This document shows positions 1 to 6,562 of a stretch of DNA of 7,070 bases, piece after piece. The stretch comes from Deltaproteobacteria bacterium (GTDB lineage Bacteria > Desulfobacterota > Desulfobacteria > Desulfobacterales > ETH-SRB1): NCBI GenBank assembly GCA_019314185.1, contig JAFCZU010000177.1:1-7070 (forward strand), given 5' to 3'. The translations under genes were made by a program, and so were the position numbers. The notes under the pieces are model-generated. The model saw only the letters and a list, made by a program, of their open reading frames with translations. It searched no databases and was not told where the DNA came from. Numbering within the stretch: position 1 is the stretch's first letter; each line of letters starts with the position of its first letter.

Positions 1-384
1 AATACGGGTACTCGATTCCTTTAGGAACATACGAAGTTTTTTTTGACTAGCCCTTCTCGCTTCAGAACCCGGTTAATGGTTCGATCTGAGGGGAAGTCAA
101 GGTCCAGCTTTCTGCGTTCCCATTTAATGGCGGAAACTCCAAATTGGGCGAAAGGCTCAGATTCGAGCCTATTTCTAATTGAAATGATGCGCTGCTTTTC
201 TTCCGTGCCAATTTCATTAGAACTTCTTCAGTGGGGCTCTGGACTGGTCTTTATGCCAGTCGTCTTGTCCCGTCTGATATCGTTTGAGCCATTTAAAAAA
301 CCATTTTTTGGAACGTTTGAGGTCAGTGTAAATTGTTTCGCTTATGTACCTTTGAATTGCCTTTTTTCTGATTTTTTCTTCCAA
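1..384 (-). pseudogene. IS481-like transposase, N-terminal part, two frameshifts, runs off left edge
   Basis: This is the N-terminal, helix-turn-helix half of a DDE (rve-type) transposase, a cut-and-paste enzyme that binds the ends of its own element. Reading leftwards, a TTG start at 384-382 has a strong AGGAGG (392-397) 7 nt upstream and opens with MEEKIRKKAIQRYI, followed by FFKWLKRYQTGQDDWHKDQS, typical of IS481-like N-termini. That frame stops with TAA at 219-217. Homology continues one frame over from about 227 (SSNEIGTEEKQRIISIRNRL, then SAIKWERRKLDLDFPSDRTI and NRVLKREGLV). It shifts again at the A8 run (37-44), after which TSYVPKGIEYPY reads on to the edge. Both shifts look like single-base insertions. 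The catalytic DDE domain lies outside the window. The family call rests on remembered sequence style, so IS481 versus a neighbouring rve family is uncertain; that it is a transposase remnant is fairly sure. Confidence 0.75.
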
Positions 385-432
385 TTAATTGCCTCCTTTT
401 AGATTTTTATTGGAGGCAGTATACATAAAATT

Positions 433-495
433 TGCCAAGAGGGTTACCCATGTCTTGGCATAAAAATGAGCTTTAAGGTAACCTATGTCCTGGCA
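433..495 (-). repeat. Terminal repeats of the IS481-like element: two 19-bp direct repeats plus a short inverted repeat
   Basis: Two near-identical 19-mers lie 35 bp apart in direct orientation: GGTTACCCATGTCTTGGCA at 442-460 and GGTAACCTATGTCCTGGCA at 477-495 (16 of 19 match). The inner copy is also flanked by an inverted arm, TGCCAAGA at 433-440 pairing with TCTTGGCA at 453-460, and holds the palindrome GGGTTACCC. They lie just upstream of the transposase start, where an element end with paired transposase-binding sites is expected. Read on the minus strand the outer copy begins TGCC, so the element tip is probably at 495 or up to about 20 bp beyond it. The matching far end is outside the window, so the boundary cannot be confirmed here. 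Confidence 0.6.
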
Positions 496-509
496 TTTCT
501 CACCCATTT

Positions 510-672
510 CTTAGAGATGCCGATACACTGGGAAACGATGAAATTGTCAACAGGCCCGCCTCCGAACTTTATAGCCGTCAGGAACATGGCAATAAAAGTG
601 TTGAACACCGCGGTATATATGAAGTTTTTTGAGTACCCTTTTTCGATTGATTGCAGCTAGTTGTATTTCCAT
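510..672 (-). pseudogene. N-terminal fragment of a membrane sensor kinase-like protein, frameshifted
   Basis: An ATG at 672-670 follows a purine-rich AAAAGGGA ribosome site and opens with MEIQLAAINRKRVLKK. The frame is then lost at an A6 run (625-630). One frame over, the sequence becomes strongly hydrophobic: NFIYTAVFNTFIAMFLTAIK, then FGGGPVDNFIVSQCIGIS, until about 510, where DNA assigned to the IS481-like end begins. The hydrophobic GGG...NFI.SQCIG pattern resembles the first membrane segments of LytS/YesM-type sensor histidine kinases, but no kinase domain remains, so this assignment is tentative. Removing one A from the run restores a single reading frame, so the shift may be a real decay mutation or a homopolymer read error. 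It starts 31 bp after the beta-barrel gene on the same strand and could once have been co-transcribed with it. Confidence 0.45.
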
Positions 673-703
673 GAAAATTTCCCTTTTGCTTTTCATACAA
701 TAT

Positions 704-2050
704 TTAGAAAGTATATTCCAATCCTATCATGCATTGACAGCCCAAGGGAGTCCTGAACTCTGTATCCCTGCCCCCGGAATTTACGCTTCCCACCAGGAAG
801 AGCTGGGTATGATCACCCACGAAGCATTCCACAATGGATGTGAACTGCCCGGAGCCGTCATCCATGTTCTGGGTCCAGCGGAAGGTAAGGTTGAGTACAT
901 CCCTGATATCAGTATGGTTGTACTGGAACATGACGTAGTTCCGTCTCAGGAATCTCAGTTTGGGATCTGCTGTCCGGCTGAGAGTCAATCTTGAGAGATC
1001 ATGAATTGAACCTGTAAGAGCATAGGCATCCGCGGCCTCCCGCCTTAGCCGGTAATATGCGTCGGCCTGAGCGTCACTGTAGCCAAGGCCGTTGTACACA
1101 TATTCCACTGTAAGGGTGGGGCCCATTTCCAGTGTGTAGGAGCCTCCGGCCAGGATGATGCCTTTTATGGACGAATCGTCATCATCTGCCGCCTCCATTG
1201 AGGCGCCGAAAGGATTGCCTGCATTTTTGGGGTAGAAGGCATTGCTGCCCATAGAAACAATCCCCTCCCCGTACAACAAAAGAGCATCTGTGGCGGTCCA
1301 GCCACCATAGGCTCCCAGCTTGGTCCTGTCGCTCTCCTGGTGCGATAGAATCAGCCCGGCATATTCTTCCTGCCCCGCATAATCCAGCTTCACGGCATAG
1401 GTCTTGTCAAACTCGTAATACCGGAATTCCTGACGCCCTTCATCCAGATTGGCAATCAGTGAGACTGTCCATGAAGTTCCGGGAAGCCAGACAAGACGAG
1501 CAAAATCCATTCCCGGCACTTCCCGTTTGGGGTTGCTCCGGCCATTATCCACAAAGAATGGGTTGGAAGGAGAAAAAAGATAGGAAGGTCCCCACTGCAG
1601 ATTTTCCCGGCCATAGGAAACAAACAAACCTTCGGCTATTCGTATCCTGGCCATCCATTCATTGATGAATAGGTTATCCTCGAACTCGTCATCCCCTTTT
1701 CGAGGACCATCCTCCCATGCCTTCCATTCAACGTTTAATCTGGGTTTTACGCTCAGTTCCAGTCTTCTGAAGTTCAGACGGGCATCCGACCGGAGTTCCA
1801 GTTCAGTCAGATAACGCGGTATCCGAAAAAAGTCGTTGTTGGGGTTCTGGGAGGAGTCGGCCACATCCTGATAGGTGCCGGAAGTCAGAAATTTTATATT
1901 ATATTCGAAACCTTCTTTTAATTCATCCAATAGGTTGGAAGATTCCGTTTCCTCCGCTCCGCCCGGCTCTGCGGCTGGGGAGCAGGTTGGCTTCCATAAG
2001 AAACATGCGAGAAAAATAAAAATAATTAGTGGTAGTAGACTTTTTTTCAT
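704..2050 (-). CDS. Outer-membrane beta-barrel protein, last gene of the ABC/LolA-like operon
   Basis: The 448-residue product is predicted to sit in the outer membrane. It has a signal peptide (KK at 2-3, hydrophobic core 5-19, likely cleavage after SPA at 26), then an acidic linker. A long series of alternating amphipathic strands with aromatic girdles follows, ending in the C-terminal aromatic motif GLEYTF that marks substrates of the BAM machinery. A conserved-looking stretch at 146-167 (YGRENLQWGPSYLFSPSNPF) resembles the inward strand and loop of porin-like families such as DUF1302, but I cannot assign a named family. C16 sits in a poor lipobox (F-L-A-C inside the hydrophobic core), so a lipoprotein is unlikely. 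The gene begins 51 bp after the LolA-like gene stops and has only a weak ribosome site, suggesting translation depends on upstream genes. By position it is the outer-membrane terminus of the transport cassette, acting as receptor, exit channel or insertion site; this role is inferred. Confidence 0.8.
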   Translation of the reverse strand: MKKSLLPLIIFIFLACFLWKPTCSPAAEPGGAEETESSNLLDELKEGFEYNIKFLTSGTYQDVADSSQNPNNDFFRIPRYLTELELRSDARLNFRRLELSVKPRLNVEWKAWEDGPRKGDDEFEDNLFINEWMARIRIAEGLFVSYGRENLQWGPSYLFSPSNPFFVDNGRSNPKREVPGMDFARLVWLPGTSWTVSLIANLDEGRQEFRYYEFDKTYAVKLDYAGQEEYAGLILSHQESDRTKLGAYGGWTATDALLLYGEGIVSMGSNAFYPKNAGNPFGASMEAADDDDSSIKGIILAGGSYTLEMGPTLTVEYVYNGLGYSDAQADAYYRLRREAADAYALTGSIHDLSRLTLSRTADPKLRFLRRNYVMFQYNHTDIRDVLNLTFRWTQNMDDGSGQFTSIVECFVGDHTQLFLVGSVNSGGRDTEFRTPLGCQCMIGLEYTF

Positions 2051-2101
2051 AAATAACTTCAGCTCATTTTAGTCATTTTAAACTTTAGGCACTAAAATTC
2101 C

Positions 2102-2851
2102 CTATCTCACCAACAGGTTCAGGTTGAAGGTAGAATCAGGGATCTTTTTGAGCCTGATCTTGCTGTAAGTCATGGTGGTAACATTCTCTTTTATTACGGC
2201 ATCTGTAATGATCATTTTGGAAACAAATGGTTTGGGTTTTCCCTCTATCGGGATACTGTTTCCGTACTCAAAGGTCGCTGATTTAAATATCTTTCCCGAT
2301 ACGGTAAAAAACTCCGCCTTGACGCCAACAAGCCGCTTTTTGGAAACCCAGTATTTAATCCGATCATAAGTGACCTTTTTGTTGATGGCGGTCAGGTCAA
2401 GGAGATAGCATAGTTCTCCTTTAACCGTATCTTCGGATACCAGAGTTGCGTCATAGTCTCCGGCATAGTTGGTGGAGGCAATGTCACCGTTGGAGGCACT
2501 GCCCATCAGTTTCTGCCTGGGAGAAATGGGGACAGGTTTCCTCAATCCCGGTTTTATGAACCACATGTTCCGGTCAATCATCAACAATTTGCGGCCCTTT
2601 ACCTTGGGCGGCGAGATAAATTCCGCGAGGCTATTGAAGTCGCGAGCCTTTATTTTGAGGGTACGGGATTGTTTGCGGCCATTTTCGATCGATTCCAGCT
2701 TGATTTCCCACTCAATACCCTTCACACTTCCCCTGGCCTCGTCCGATTTTTCCAGGATTTCCTTAGGTGTCATTTCCGCGAGCACCGGTTTTGAACAAAA
2801 CACGATGCCGGATAGCAACATTACAAATACAACTGTTAAAAACTTTTTCAT
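2102..2851 (-). CDS. Exported LolA-like protein (outer-membrane lipoprotein-sorting family)
   Basis: This encodes a 249-residue periplasmic protein of the LolA-like fold, half-barrels that carry lipid-modified or hydrophobic cargo between membranes. I start it at the ATG at 2851-2849 (MKKFLTVVFVMLLSG) because AGAGG (2858-2862) lies 6 nt upstream; an ATG five codons earlier lacks such a site. The signal peptide runs to VLA at 23-25. The mature part opens with TPKEILEKSDEARG. It then shows the beta-rich pattern of the family commonly labelled outer membrane lipoprotein-sorting protein, including the typical FISPPKVKGRKLLMIDRNMW (about 82-101) and a proline-rich RKPVPISPRQ. Members are usually encoded beside ABC or RND exporters and outer-membrane proteins, as here. 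It sits 51 bp downstream of the permease. The cargo cannot be read from the sequence, and it is too divergent to be called LolA itself. Confidence 0.8.
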   Translation of the reverse strand: MKKFLTVVFVMLLSGIVFCSKPVLAEMTPKEILEKSDEARGSVKGIEWEIKLESIENGRKQSRTLKIKARDFNSLAEFISPPKVKGRKLLMIDRNMWFIKPGLRKPVPISPRQKLMGSASNGDIASTNYAGDYDATLVSEDTVKGELCYLLDLTAINKKVTYDRIKYWVSKKRLVGVKAEFFTVSGKIFKSATFEYGNSIPIEGKPKPFVSKMIITDAVIKENVTTMTYSKIRLKKIPDSTFNLNLLVR

Positions 2852-2902
2852 CGGTAGCCTCTGCATGTTTTTTAGTTATTCACTTTTGAGCTTTGAGCGC
2901 TA

Positions 2903-4144
2903 TTACACATGTCCCAAAGCATCCACCACATTCTGCCTGGCCGCGCGTCTGGCTGGCAGTATGGCGGCCATCAATGAAAGTAAAATCAGAAAAAGCATCA
3001 GGAAAAACATGGACTGAGGCACCAGATTAACAATCAAAGGCACAGGACTCGAGGACCCTGGCGGTATATAGGTCGGCCCTACAGCCCGGATGACCGCCCA
3101 TACGATTACATTTAAGACAATACCAAAAACAGTTCCAAGGAAACCGAGCATCGCACCTTCCACTGCAAAAAGAAGGCTCACACCCCGCCGTTTCAGGCCA
3201 AGCGCCCTGAGGGTGCCGATCTCTCTCGTTCTCTCAAGAACGGCCATTCCCATGGTATTAACCACGCTCATAATCACGATGATAAAAACGATAAAAAATA
3301 TAAACATGAATATCATATCAAACATACCCCGAACTTTTAAGTAGAAGAGTGAAAGTTCGTTCCATGTTTTTATTTTGCATGCAATCCCCGCGCCTGACAG
3401 GGTATCTTCCAGTCGTTCGCGGGTCGCCTCCGTCTTGTTCCAATCATTTAGCAATACCACCACCCGGTCCGCCTTTTCCGTGTCATAGAGGGATTGAGCA
3501 AAGCCAAAGGGAACACGCATGTATTTGTCGTTGGTAGCACTACTGCCGGTGTCATAAGTGCCGGCAACCTCTATATCCAGGGCGTTCATCTGGCCGTCGA
3601 GGGTTGTGGCCATGATCACTCCGTAACCTCCGGGTTTCAAACCTAGATGGCTCGCCAAGTCCTCTCCCATTTCCACCCCGTAAGGCTTTTTGTCGCTTAG
3701 GCCTTCCCCTTTTACCGGCCGCCGGAAGGCGGCCCATGCGCCTTTTATTGTCTTATCATCACGGGGTATCACGCCATTTGCCAGAAATATGGTGGATGTG
3801 CGTCCATTGGAAACAAGCCCCGAAATATTTATCTGGGGAGTAGCCAAAATAACATCTTCGTCCTCCCCCACTAAATCGCTTATCCTTTTAAGCTCTTCTT
3901 GGGAAAACATATACTTATCGGGGTCGATCTTTCCCTTTTCCAGCCATCCTTGCTTGTAGATGGTAAGATGCCCCAGGCCTTCCCCTCTGACGGCAGACTT
4001 TCTAAGGCCATCATAGGTGTTGTGTATATATCCCTGAAAGAGGCTTACGGCCGCAAAACCTATGGCGATGGCGATCAGAGTCACAAAAGACCGGCGTTTG
4101 TTTTTCAGTATATTGCGAAGAGCAATCTTTATCCATTTAATCAT
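2903..4144 (-). CDS. ABC transporter permease, FtsX/LolCE/MacB type
   Basis: The 413-residue product is an inner-membrane permease of the type VII ABC (FtsX) class, which uses ATP to work on periplasmic or membrane cargo rather than importing it. It has the standard layout: a cytoplasmic start (MIKWIKIALRNILKNKRRS), TM1 about 20-40, a periplasmic domain about 42-272, TM2 about 275-298, and TM3 about 322-352. TM4 is at about 378-397, with a basic tail (LPARRAARQNVVDALG). The family's coupling segment MAVLERTREIGTLRALGLKR sits at 300-319, between TM2 and TM3, where it contacts the ATPase. The ATG overlaps the ATPase stop as ATGA (4141-4144), with a perfect GGAGGT (4153-4158) 8 nt upstream inside the ATPase gene, so the two are translationally coupled. 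Only one permease gene is present, so a homodimer is expected, unlike the LolC/LolE pair of E. coli. Confidence 0.9.
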   Translation of the reverse strand: MIKWIKIALRNILKNKRRSFVTLIAIAIGFAAVSLFQGYIHNTYDGLRKSAVRGEGLGHLTIYKQGWLEKGKIDPDKYMFSQEELKRISDLVGEDEDVILATPQINISGLVSNGRTSTIFLANGVIPRDDKTIKGAWAAFRRPVKGEGLSDKKPYGVEMGEDLASHLGLKPGGYGVIMATTLDGQMNALDIEVAGTYDTGSSATNDKYMRVPFGFAQSLYDTEKADRVVVLLNDWNKTEATRERLEDTLSGAGIACKIKTWNELSLFYLKVRGMFDMIFMFIFFIVFIIVIMSVVNTMGMAVLERTREIGTLRALGLKRRGVSLLFAVEGAMLGFLGTVFGIVLNVIVWAVIRAVGPTYIPPGSSSPVPLIVNLVPQSMFFLMLFLILLSLMAAILPARRAARQNVVDALGHV

Positions 4145-4827
4145 TTCTCATTACCTCCGTTCAGGATTCTTCCGTCCTCAAGTCGAACCAACCGCTCCAC
4201 CTGGTCCAGAAGCCTCGGGTCATGGGTAGAAAAGATAAAGGTGGTTTTTTCGTTTTCATTAAGACCCCACATCAATTCGATAATCTTATGGGAAGTTTCG
4301 GAGTCCAGGTTGGCCGTTGGTTCGTCGGCAATAACCAGATTCGGATTCGTCACCAGAGCCCTCGCGATGGCCACCCTCTGCCGCTGACCGCCGGAAAGCT
4401 TATCGGGCAGGTGTTCGACAAAATCGGACAGGCCGACTTCATCAAGACGCTTAAGCGCCGTCTCTCTGACATTAAAGTGGGGTGTACCCATAATTTCAAG
4501 GGGCAGCATGACATTTTCCAGGGCGGAAAGAACGGGAATCAGGTTAAACCCCTGAAAAATGAAACCGATGGATCTATTCCTGAACTCAGTTCGCCTGTCA
4601 TCCGAGAGTTTCTTCACCTCCTCGCCCTTGATAAACAGCCGGCCGGATGAAGCTTCATCAATGGTACCAATGAGGTTCAACAAGGTGGTCTTGCCAGAAC
4701 CGGAAGGCCCCCAGATTGCCACAAATTCTCCTTTGTCAATGATCAGGTCAACACCCCTTAAGGCGTGAACCACAGTTTCCCCTAAAAAATAATCCTTTTT
4801 GATTTCTTCCATTTTAATAAGTTCCAT
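4141..4827 (-). CDS. ABC transporter ATP-binding protein, LolD/MacB type
   Basis: This 228-residue cytoplasmic ATPase is the motor of the cassette. All core motifs are intact: Walker A GPSGSGKT (40-47), Q-loop Q92 in FIFQGFN, signature LSGGQ (144-148), Walker B LVIADE (164-169), D-loop NLD (173-175) and H202 in STHD. The length, the N-terminal YFLGETVVHALRGVDL and the absence of any fused membrane domain match the LolD/FtsE/MacB-N class that partners FtsX-like permeases. The start is supported by AGGAG (4836-4840) 8 nt upstream of ATG. It is the first gene of the operon and overlaps the permease by 4 nt. It resembles LolD, but without genomic context a LolD name would overreach, because MacB-like and other envelope systems use the same ATPase type. 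Confidence 0.93.
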   Translation of the reverse strand: MELIKMEEIKKDYFLGETVVHALRGVDLIIDKGEFVAIWGPSGSGKTTLLNLIGTIDEASSGRLFIKGEEVKKLSDDRRTEFRNRSIGFIFQGFNLIPVLSALENVMLPLEIMGTPHFNVRETALKRLDEVGLSDFVEHLPDKLSGGQRQRVAIARALVTNPNLVIADEPTANLDSETSHKIIELMWGLNENEKTTFIFSTHDPRLLDQVERLVRLEDGRILNGGNEK

Positions 4828-4835
4828 AATTATAT

Positions 4836-4840
4836 CTCCT
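4836..4840 (-). promoter_or_regulatory. Ribosome binding site of the ABC ATPase
   Basis: AGGAG, 8 nt before ATG at 4827. It decides the start of the first operon gene. No clear -35/-10 pair is visible between here and the transposase debris at 4893, so the operon promoter is unassigned. Confidence 0.7.
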
Positions 4841-4892
4841 TTCCGTTCTACAAACTCTTAGCCATCTTCCTGTATTTTTCAGCCCTATAGGC

Positions 4893-4907
4893 AAATGGGG
4901 TCGCACC
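4893..4907 (-). repeat. Putative end motif of the REP-associated transposase unit
   Basis: The plus-strand motif AAATGGGGTCGCACC lies 7 bp past the stop codon of the REP-associated transposase fragment (4914-4916). Motifs of the kind TGGGGTC.GACC commonly flank this transposase family, so this probably marks the downstream edge of the mobilised unit. It is recognised by style only; a second copy is not present in the window. Confidence 0.4.
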
Positions 4908-4913
4908 AAGCTA

Positions 4914-5274
4914 TCACTCTGTAATTGCAGATTTTTCATTCCAAAAACATGTGTTATTAGTGTGAATATCCCATTTTTTAGCCTCAGAATGGCCATTATA
5001 GGGAACTATTGCTTCCCTTAACTCGTATCCTTCTTTCGTTGATCGAACGCGTCGGCCGGTGGGCAGAGATCGCAAATGCTTCTTCACGGTAGCCACAAAG
5101 TTTTCGTCTCCAACCGCAATCGCTTGTGTCCATTTAGACTCCCGAAGAAGATCCTTTTTCGGGCGTAGCGCCGCATTCACCCATCGTCTATGTGAAGCCT
5201 TGAAGCTCTCAAAATCGTTAAATCCCGCCAACTGACTTAATGCATTGTAGTCGATCAGAATGCACTTGCGTCGT
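4914..5274 (-). pseudogene. REP-associated tyrosine transposase (IS200-like, RAYT), C-terminal fragment
   Basis: About 120 residues remain, from RRKCILIDYNALSQLAGF through NDFESFKASHRRWV, then KWTQAIAVGDENFV, KKHLRSLPTGRR and EGYELREAIVPYN to a final TNNTCFWN. This is the tail that follows the HUH/Y1 domain in many long RAYTs (the W.E/QAIAVG..NFV pattern and the closing CFWN or TYFWN). The catalytic HUH histidines and the tyrosine lie upstream and are missing. The fragment begins exactly where the 129-bp inverted-repeat element ends (5275). The frame stays open through that element to a TTG at 5342-5340, but those first ~23 residues come from the element, so the longer reading frame is a chimera. 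The gene ends with TGA 86 bp before the ABC operon start. It is inactive as a transposase. Confidence 0.75.
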
Positions 5275-5403
5275 GGGGCTACCAACTTAAAGCGGGACAC
5301 TTTTCGCCATTTTGGCTCTATGGCAATTCCACAATCAAGCAAAATCTAAGGAGTTGCTAACTGATTGAATTTACAGGCTGTCCCGCCTTACGTTGGTAGT
5401 CCC
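5275..5403. mobile_element. 129-bp MITE-like element with 25-bp imperfect terminal inverted repeats
   Basis: The left end (5275-5299) reads GGGGCTACCAACTTAA, then AGCGGGACA. The right end (5379-5403) is its reverse complement with 3 mismatches in 25 (GGGACTACCAACGTAA, then GGCGGGACA on the minus strand). The roughly 80 bp between hold no gene. The right half also contains GTAAATTCAA next to the repeat, shared with a third end-copy at 6530-6574. The size and inverted ends fit a miniature inverted-repeat element, but the flanks do not fit a simple insertion. To the left is a RAYT fragment and to the right an unrelated IS1-like transposase, both cut at the element's edges. It may therefore mark recombination between two copies. 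No target duplication is recognisable. Confidence 0.65.
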
Positions 5404-5933
5404 GATAAAGATCCTACAGTCTCCCAGTGTTCTTTGGCCGATAAAAAAGTTGATGATCAACTTCGATTCCGGATCGATCGACCCCCAGATCCAATGTCGT
5501 CCGTATTCTTTTTCGAAGTCTTCGTCGGAAAGAGATTTCTTTTTTTTACAAAGGTCCATAGCTCATCTAACTGGCATTCATTTAAATAGAGATCGCGGAT
5601 CAGATCTCCAAGGATTTTTTTGCAATGCTCACCGGCTTTGAGCACAATTCGGTTAACGGCATCTTTATCAAATGATAAAATTTTCGCTGTCCCCAGAATG
5701 CTGTTACTTTCGGCGATGGCCAAAATAATACGATTAATTTCTTGTTTGCTGTAGTTAGAATGCATAAATATTGTACCATGATTCTCGGAAAACCTATGAT
5801 TGCATGTTCTGCAACGAAGCAAAAGGGTCTTGTTTTTGCCGTACCGTGTACTGGTAGTGATGTTTCCTTTTTCCCTAATTTCATAATCCGGGCATTTAGG
5901 GCTCGGGCAAAAATAATTGCTGAGATCGGCCAT
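5404..5933 (-). pseudogene. IS1-like transposase, frameshifted and missing its 3' end
   Basis: I start it at the ATG at 5933-5931 (MADLSNYFCPSPKCPDYEIR) with GAGG 8 nt upstream; longer in-frame starts lack homology. The protein shows a zinc ribbon (CPSPKC ... CRTC), then a helix-turn-helix region, then QLDELWTFVKK, which carries the first catalytic aspartate. At the A8 run (5540-5547) the frame changes by -1. It then reads SLSDEDFEKEYGRHWIWGSI and DPESKLIINFFIGQRTLGDC, the expected RNase-H-like core. Homology ends at about 5404 where the 129-bp element begins, which adds TTNVRRDSL and a stop at 5371-5373. The second catalytic Asp and the Glu are lost, so it cannot be active. Related elements, as I recall them, encode this protein in one frame, so the shift is probably decay, although the slippery run also allows programmed slippage. 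Confidence 0.8.
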
Positions 5934-6010
5934 GTCATTTTCCTCTCTGTTAAGGGTTTTCCAGATTGTACCCAACAAAAAGGAGGATTGCAAAAAAAAT
6001 CTAACAATGA

Positions 6011-6025
6011 TTAAGTGACACAACC
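6011..6025 (-). repeat. Possible terminal end of the IS1-like element
   Basis: On the minus strand GGTTGTGTCACTTAA lies 78 bp upstream of the transposase start, a position and style expected for an IS tip. The partner end was lost with the 3' part of the gene, so the call cannot be verified here. The A-rich stretch 6026-6083 beyond it contains nothing recognisable. Confidence 0.3.
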
Positions 6026-6083
6026 AATAAAGATAAAAAAGTGAAAAACTAATTTGAAGAAATTAATTCACAATTCAAGCTTC

Positions 6084-6119
6084 GACACCAATTCTGACAC
6101 CAATTTCACCACCAATTCC
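6084..6119 (+). repeat. 12-bp tandem repeat, three imperfect copies
   Basis: Three head-to-tail copies: GACACCAATTCT (6084-6095), GACACCAATTTC (6096-6107) and ACCACCAATTCC (6108-6119). The array sits at the left breakpoint of the ADP-ribosylglycohydrolase fragment, so it may be a relic of the joining event. No function is apparent. Confidence 0.6.
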
Positions 6120-6562
6120 AGTATCCACATGCCAGCTACGGCGGGTCATTCATCCATTGGCTTCATTCGACTGAACCCGAACCTTACAACAGATGGGGCA
6201 ACGGATCTGCCATGCGGGTCACTCCGGTCGGATTTGCCTTTGATACGCTTGACACCGTCCTCCAGAAGACCGCACGTACGGCAGAGATATCGCACAACCA
6301 TCCTGAAGGCGTGAAAGGCGCACAAACGACGGCGTTGAGTGTTTACTTAGCCAGGACTGCACGAGACAAGACACTGATTAGGAGAAAGGTGGACCATCGG
6401 TTCGGATACGATCTCGATCGCACCGTGGAAGACATCAGACCGTCCTACGAGTTTGATGTTTCATGCCAGGGGACAGTGCCTGAGGCCATCATTGCCTTCT
6501 TAGACTCAAACTCCTATGAGGACGTTATACGGGCTACCAACTTAAGCCAGGACACTTTGTAA
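6098..6562 (+). pseudogene. ADP-ribosylglycohydrolase family fragment, truncated at both ends
   Basis: Intact members remove ADP-ribose from modified proteins or small molecules, using acidic residues that hold two Mg ions. The frame is open from 6098 after an in-frame TGA (6095-6097). Family sequence runs from YPHASYGGSFIHWL (from 6122) through EPYNRWGNGSAMRVTPVGFA and HNHPEGVKGAQTTALSVYLA to DVSCQGTVPEAIIAFLDSNS and YEDVIR (to 6532). Where the family would continue with a GGDSDT metal-binding motif, the sequence instead reads ATNLSQDTL and stops. That tail is encoded by the repeat end at 6530-6574. The N-terminal GD-containing metal site is also missing. The central ATG at 6212 has no good ribosome site, so expression is doubtful. 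Identification of the family is firm; the gene is dead. Confidence 0.85.

Noticed and set aside
442..495. The two 19-bp repeats as a minimal CRISPR array
   Set aside because: Only two copies, a 16-bp gap too short for a spacer, no cas genes, and a better explanation as transposon end sites.
43..660. Plus-strand frames at 43-402 and 466-660
   Set aside because: They mirror minus-strand transposase and kinase fragments that have family-like sequence; the plus-strand products show none.
671..696. ATGAAAA/TTTTCAT inverted pair after the barrel gene as a terminator
   Set aside because: A 7-bp, almost all A-T stem with no GC-rich base and no T tract placed after it; unlikely to stop transcription.
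704..2050. The beta-barrel protein as a lipoprotein
   Set aside because: Cys16 lies in the middle of the hydrophobic core with Phe at -3; a signal peptidase I site at SPA (24-26) is more convincing.
4914..5342. The open frame from TTG 5342 as a complete 142-residue gene
   Set aside because: The first ~23 residues are encoded by the inverted-repeat element and only the remainder resembles a RAYT tail; it is a chimera with no ribosome site.
6054..6314. A plus-strand reading frame starting MKKLIHNSSFDTNSD
   Set aside because: Its DTN-rich start comes from the 12-bp tandem repeat and the rest is out of frame with the clear glycohydrolase homology; it resembles no protein family.
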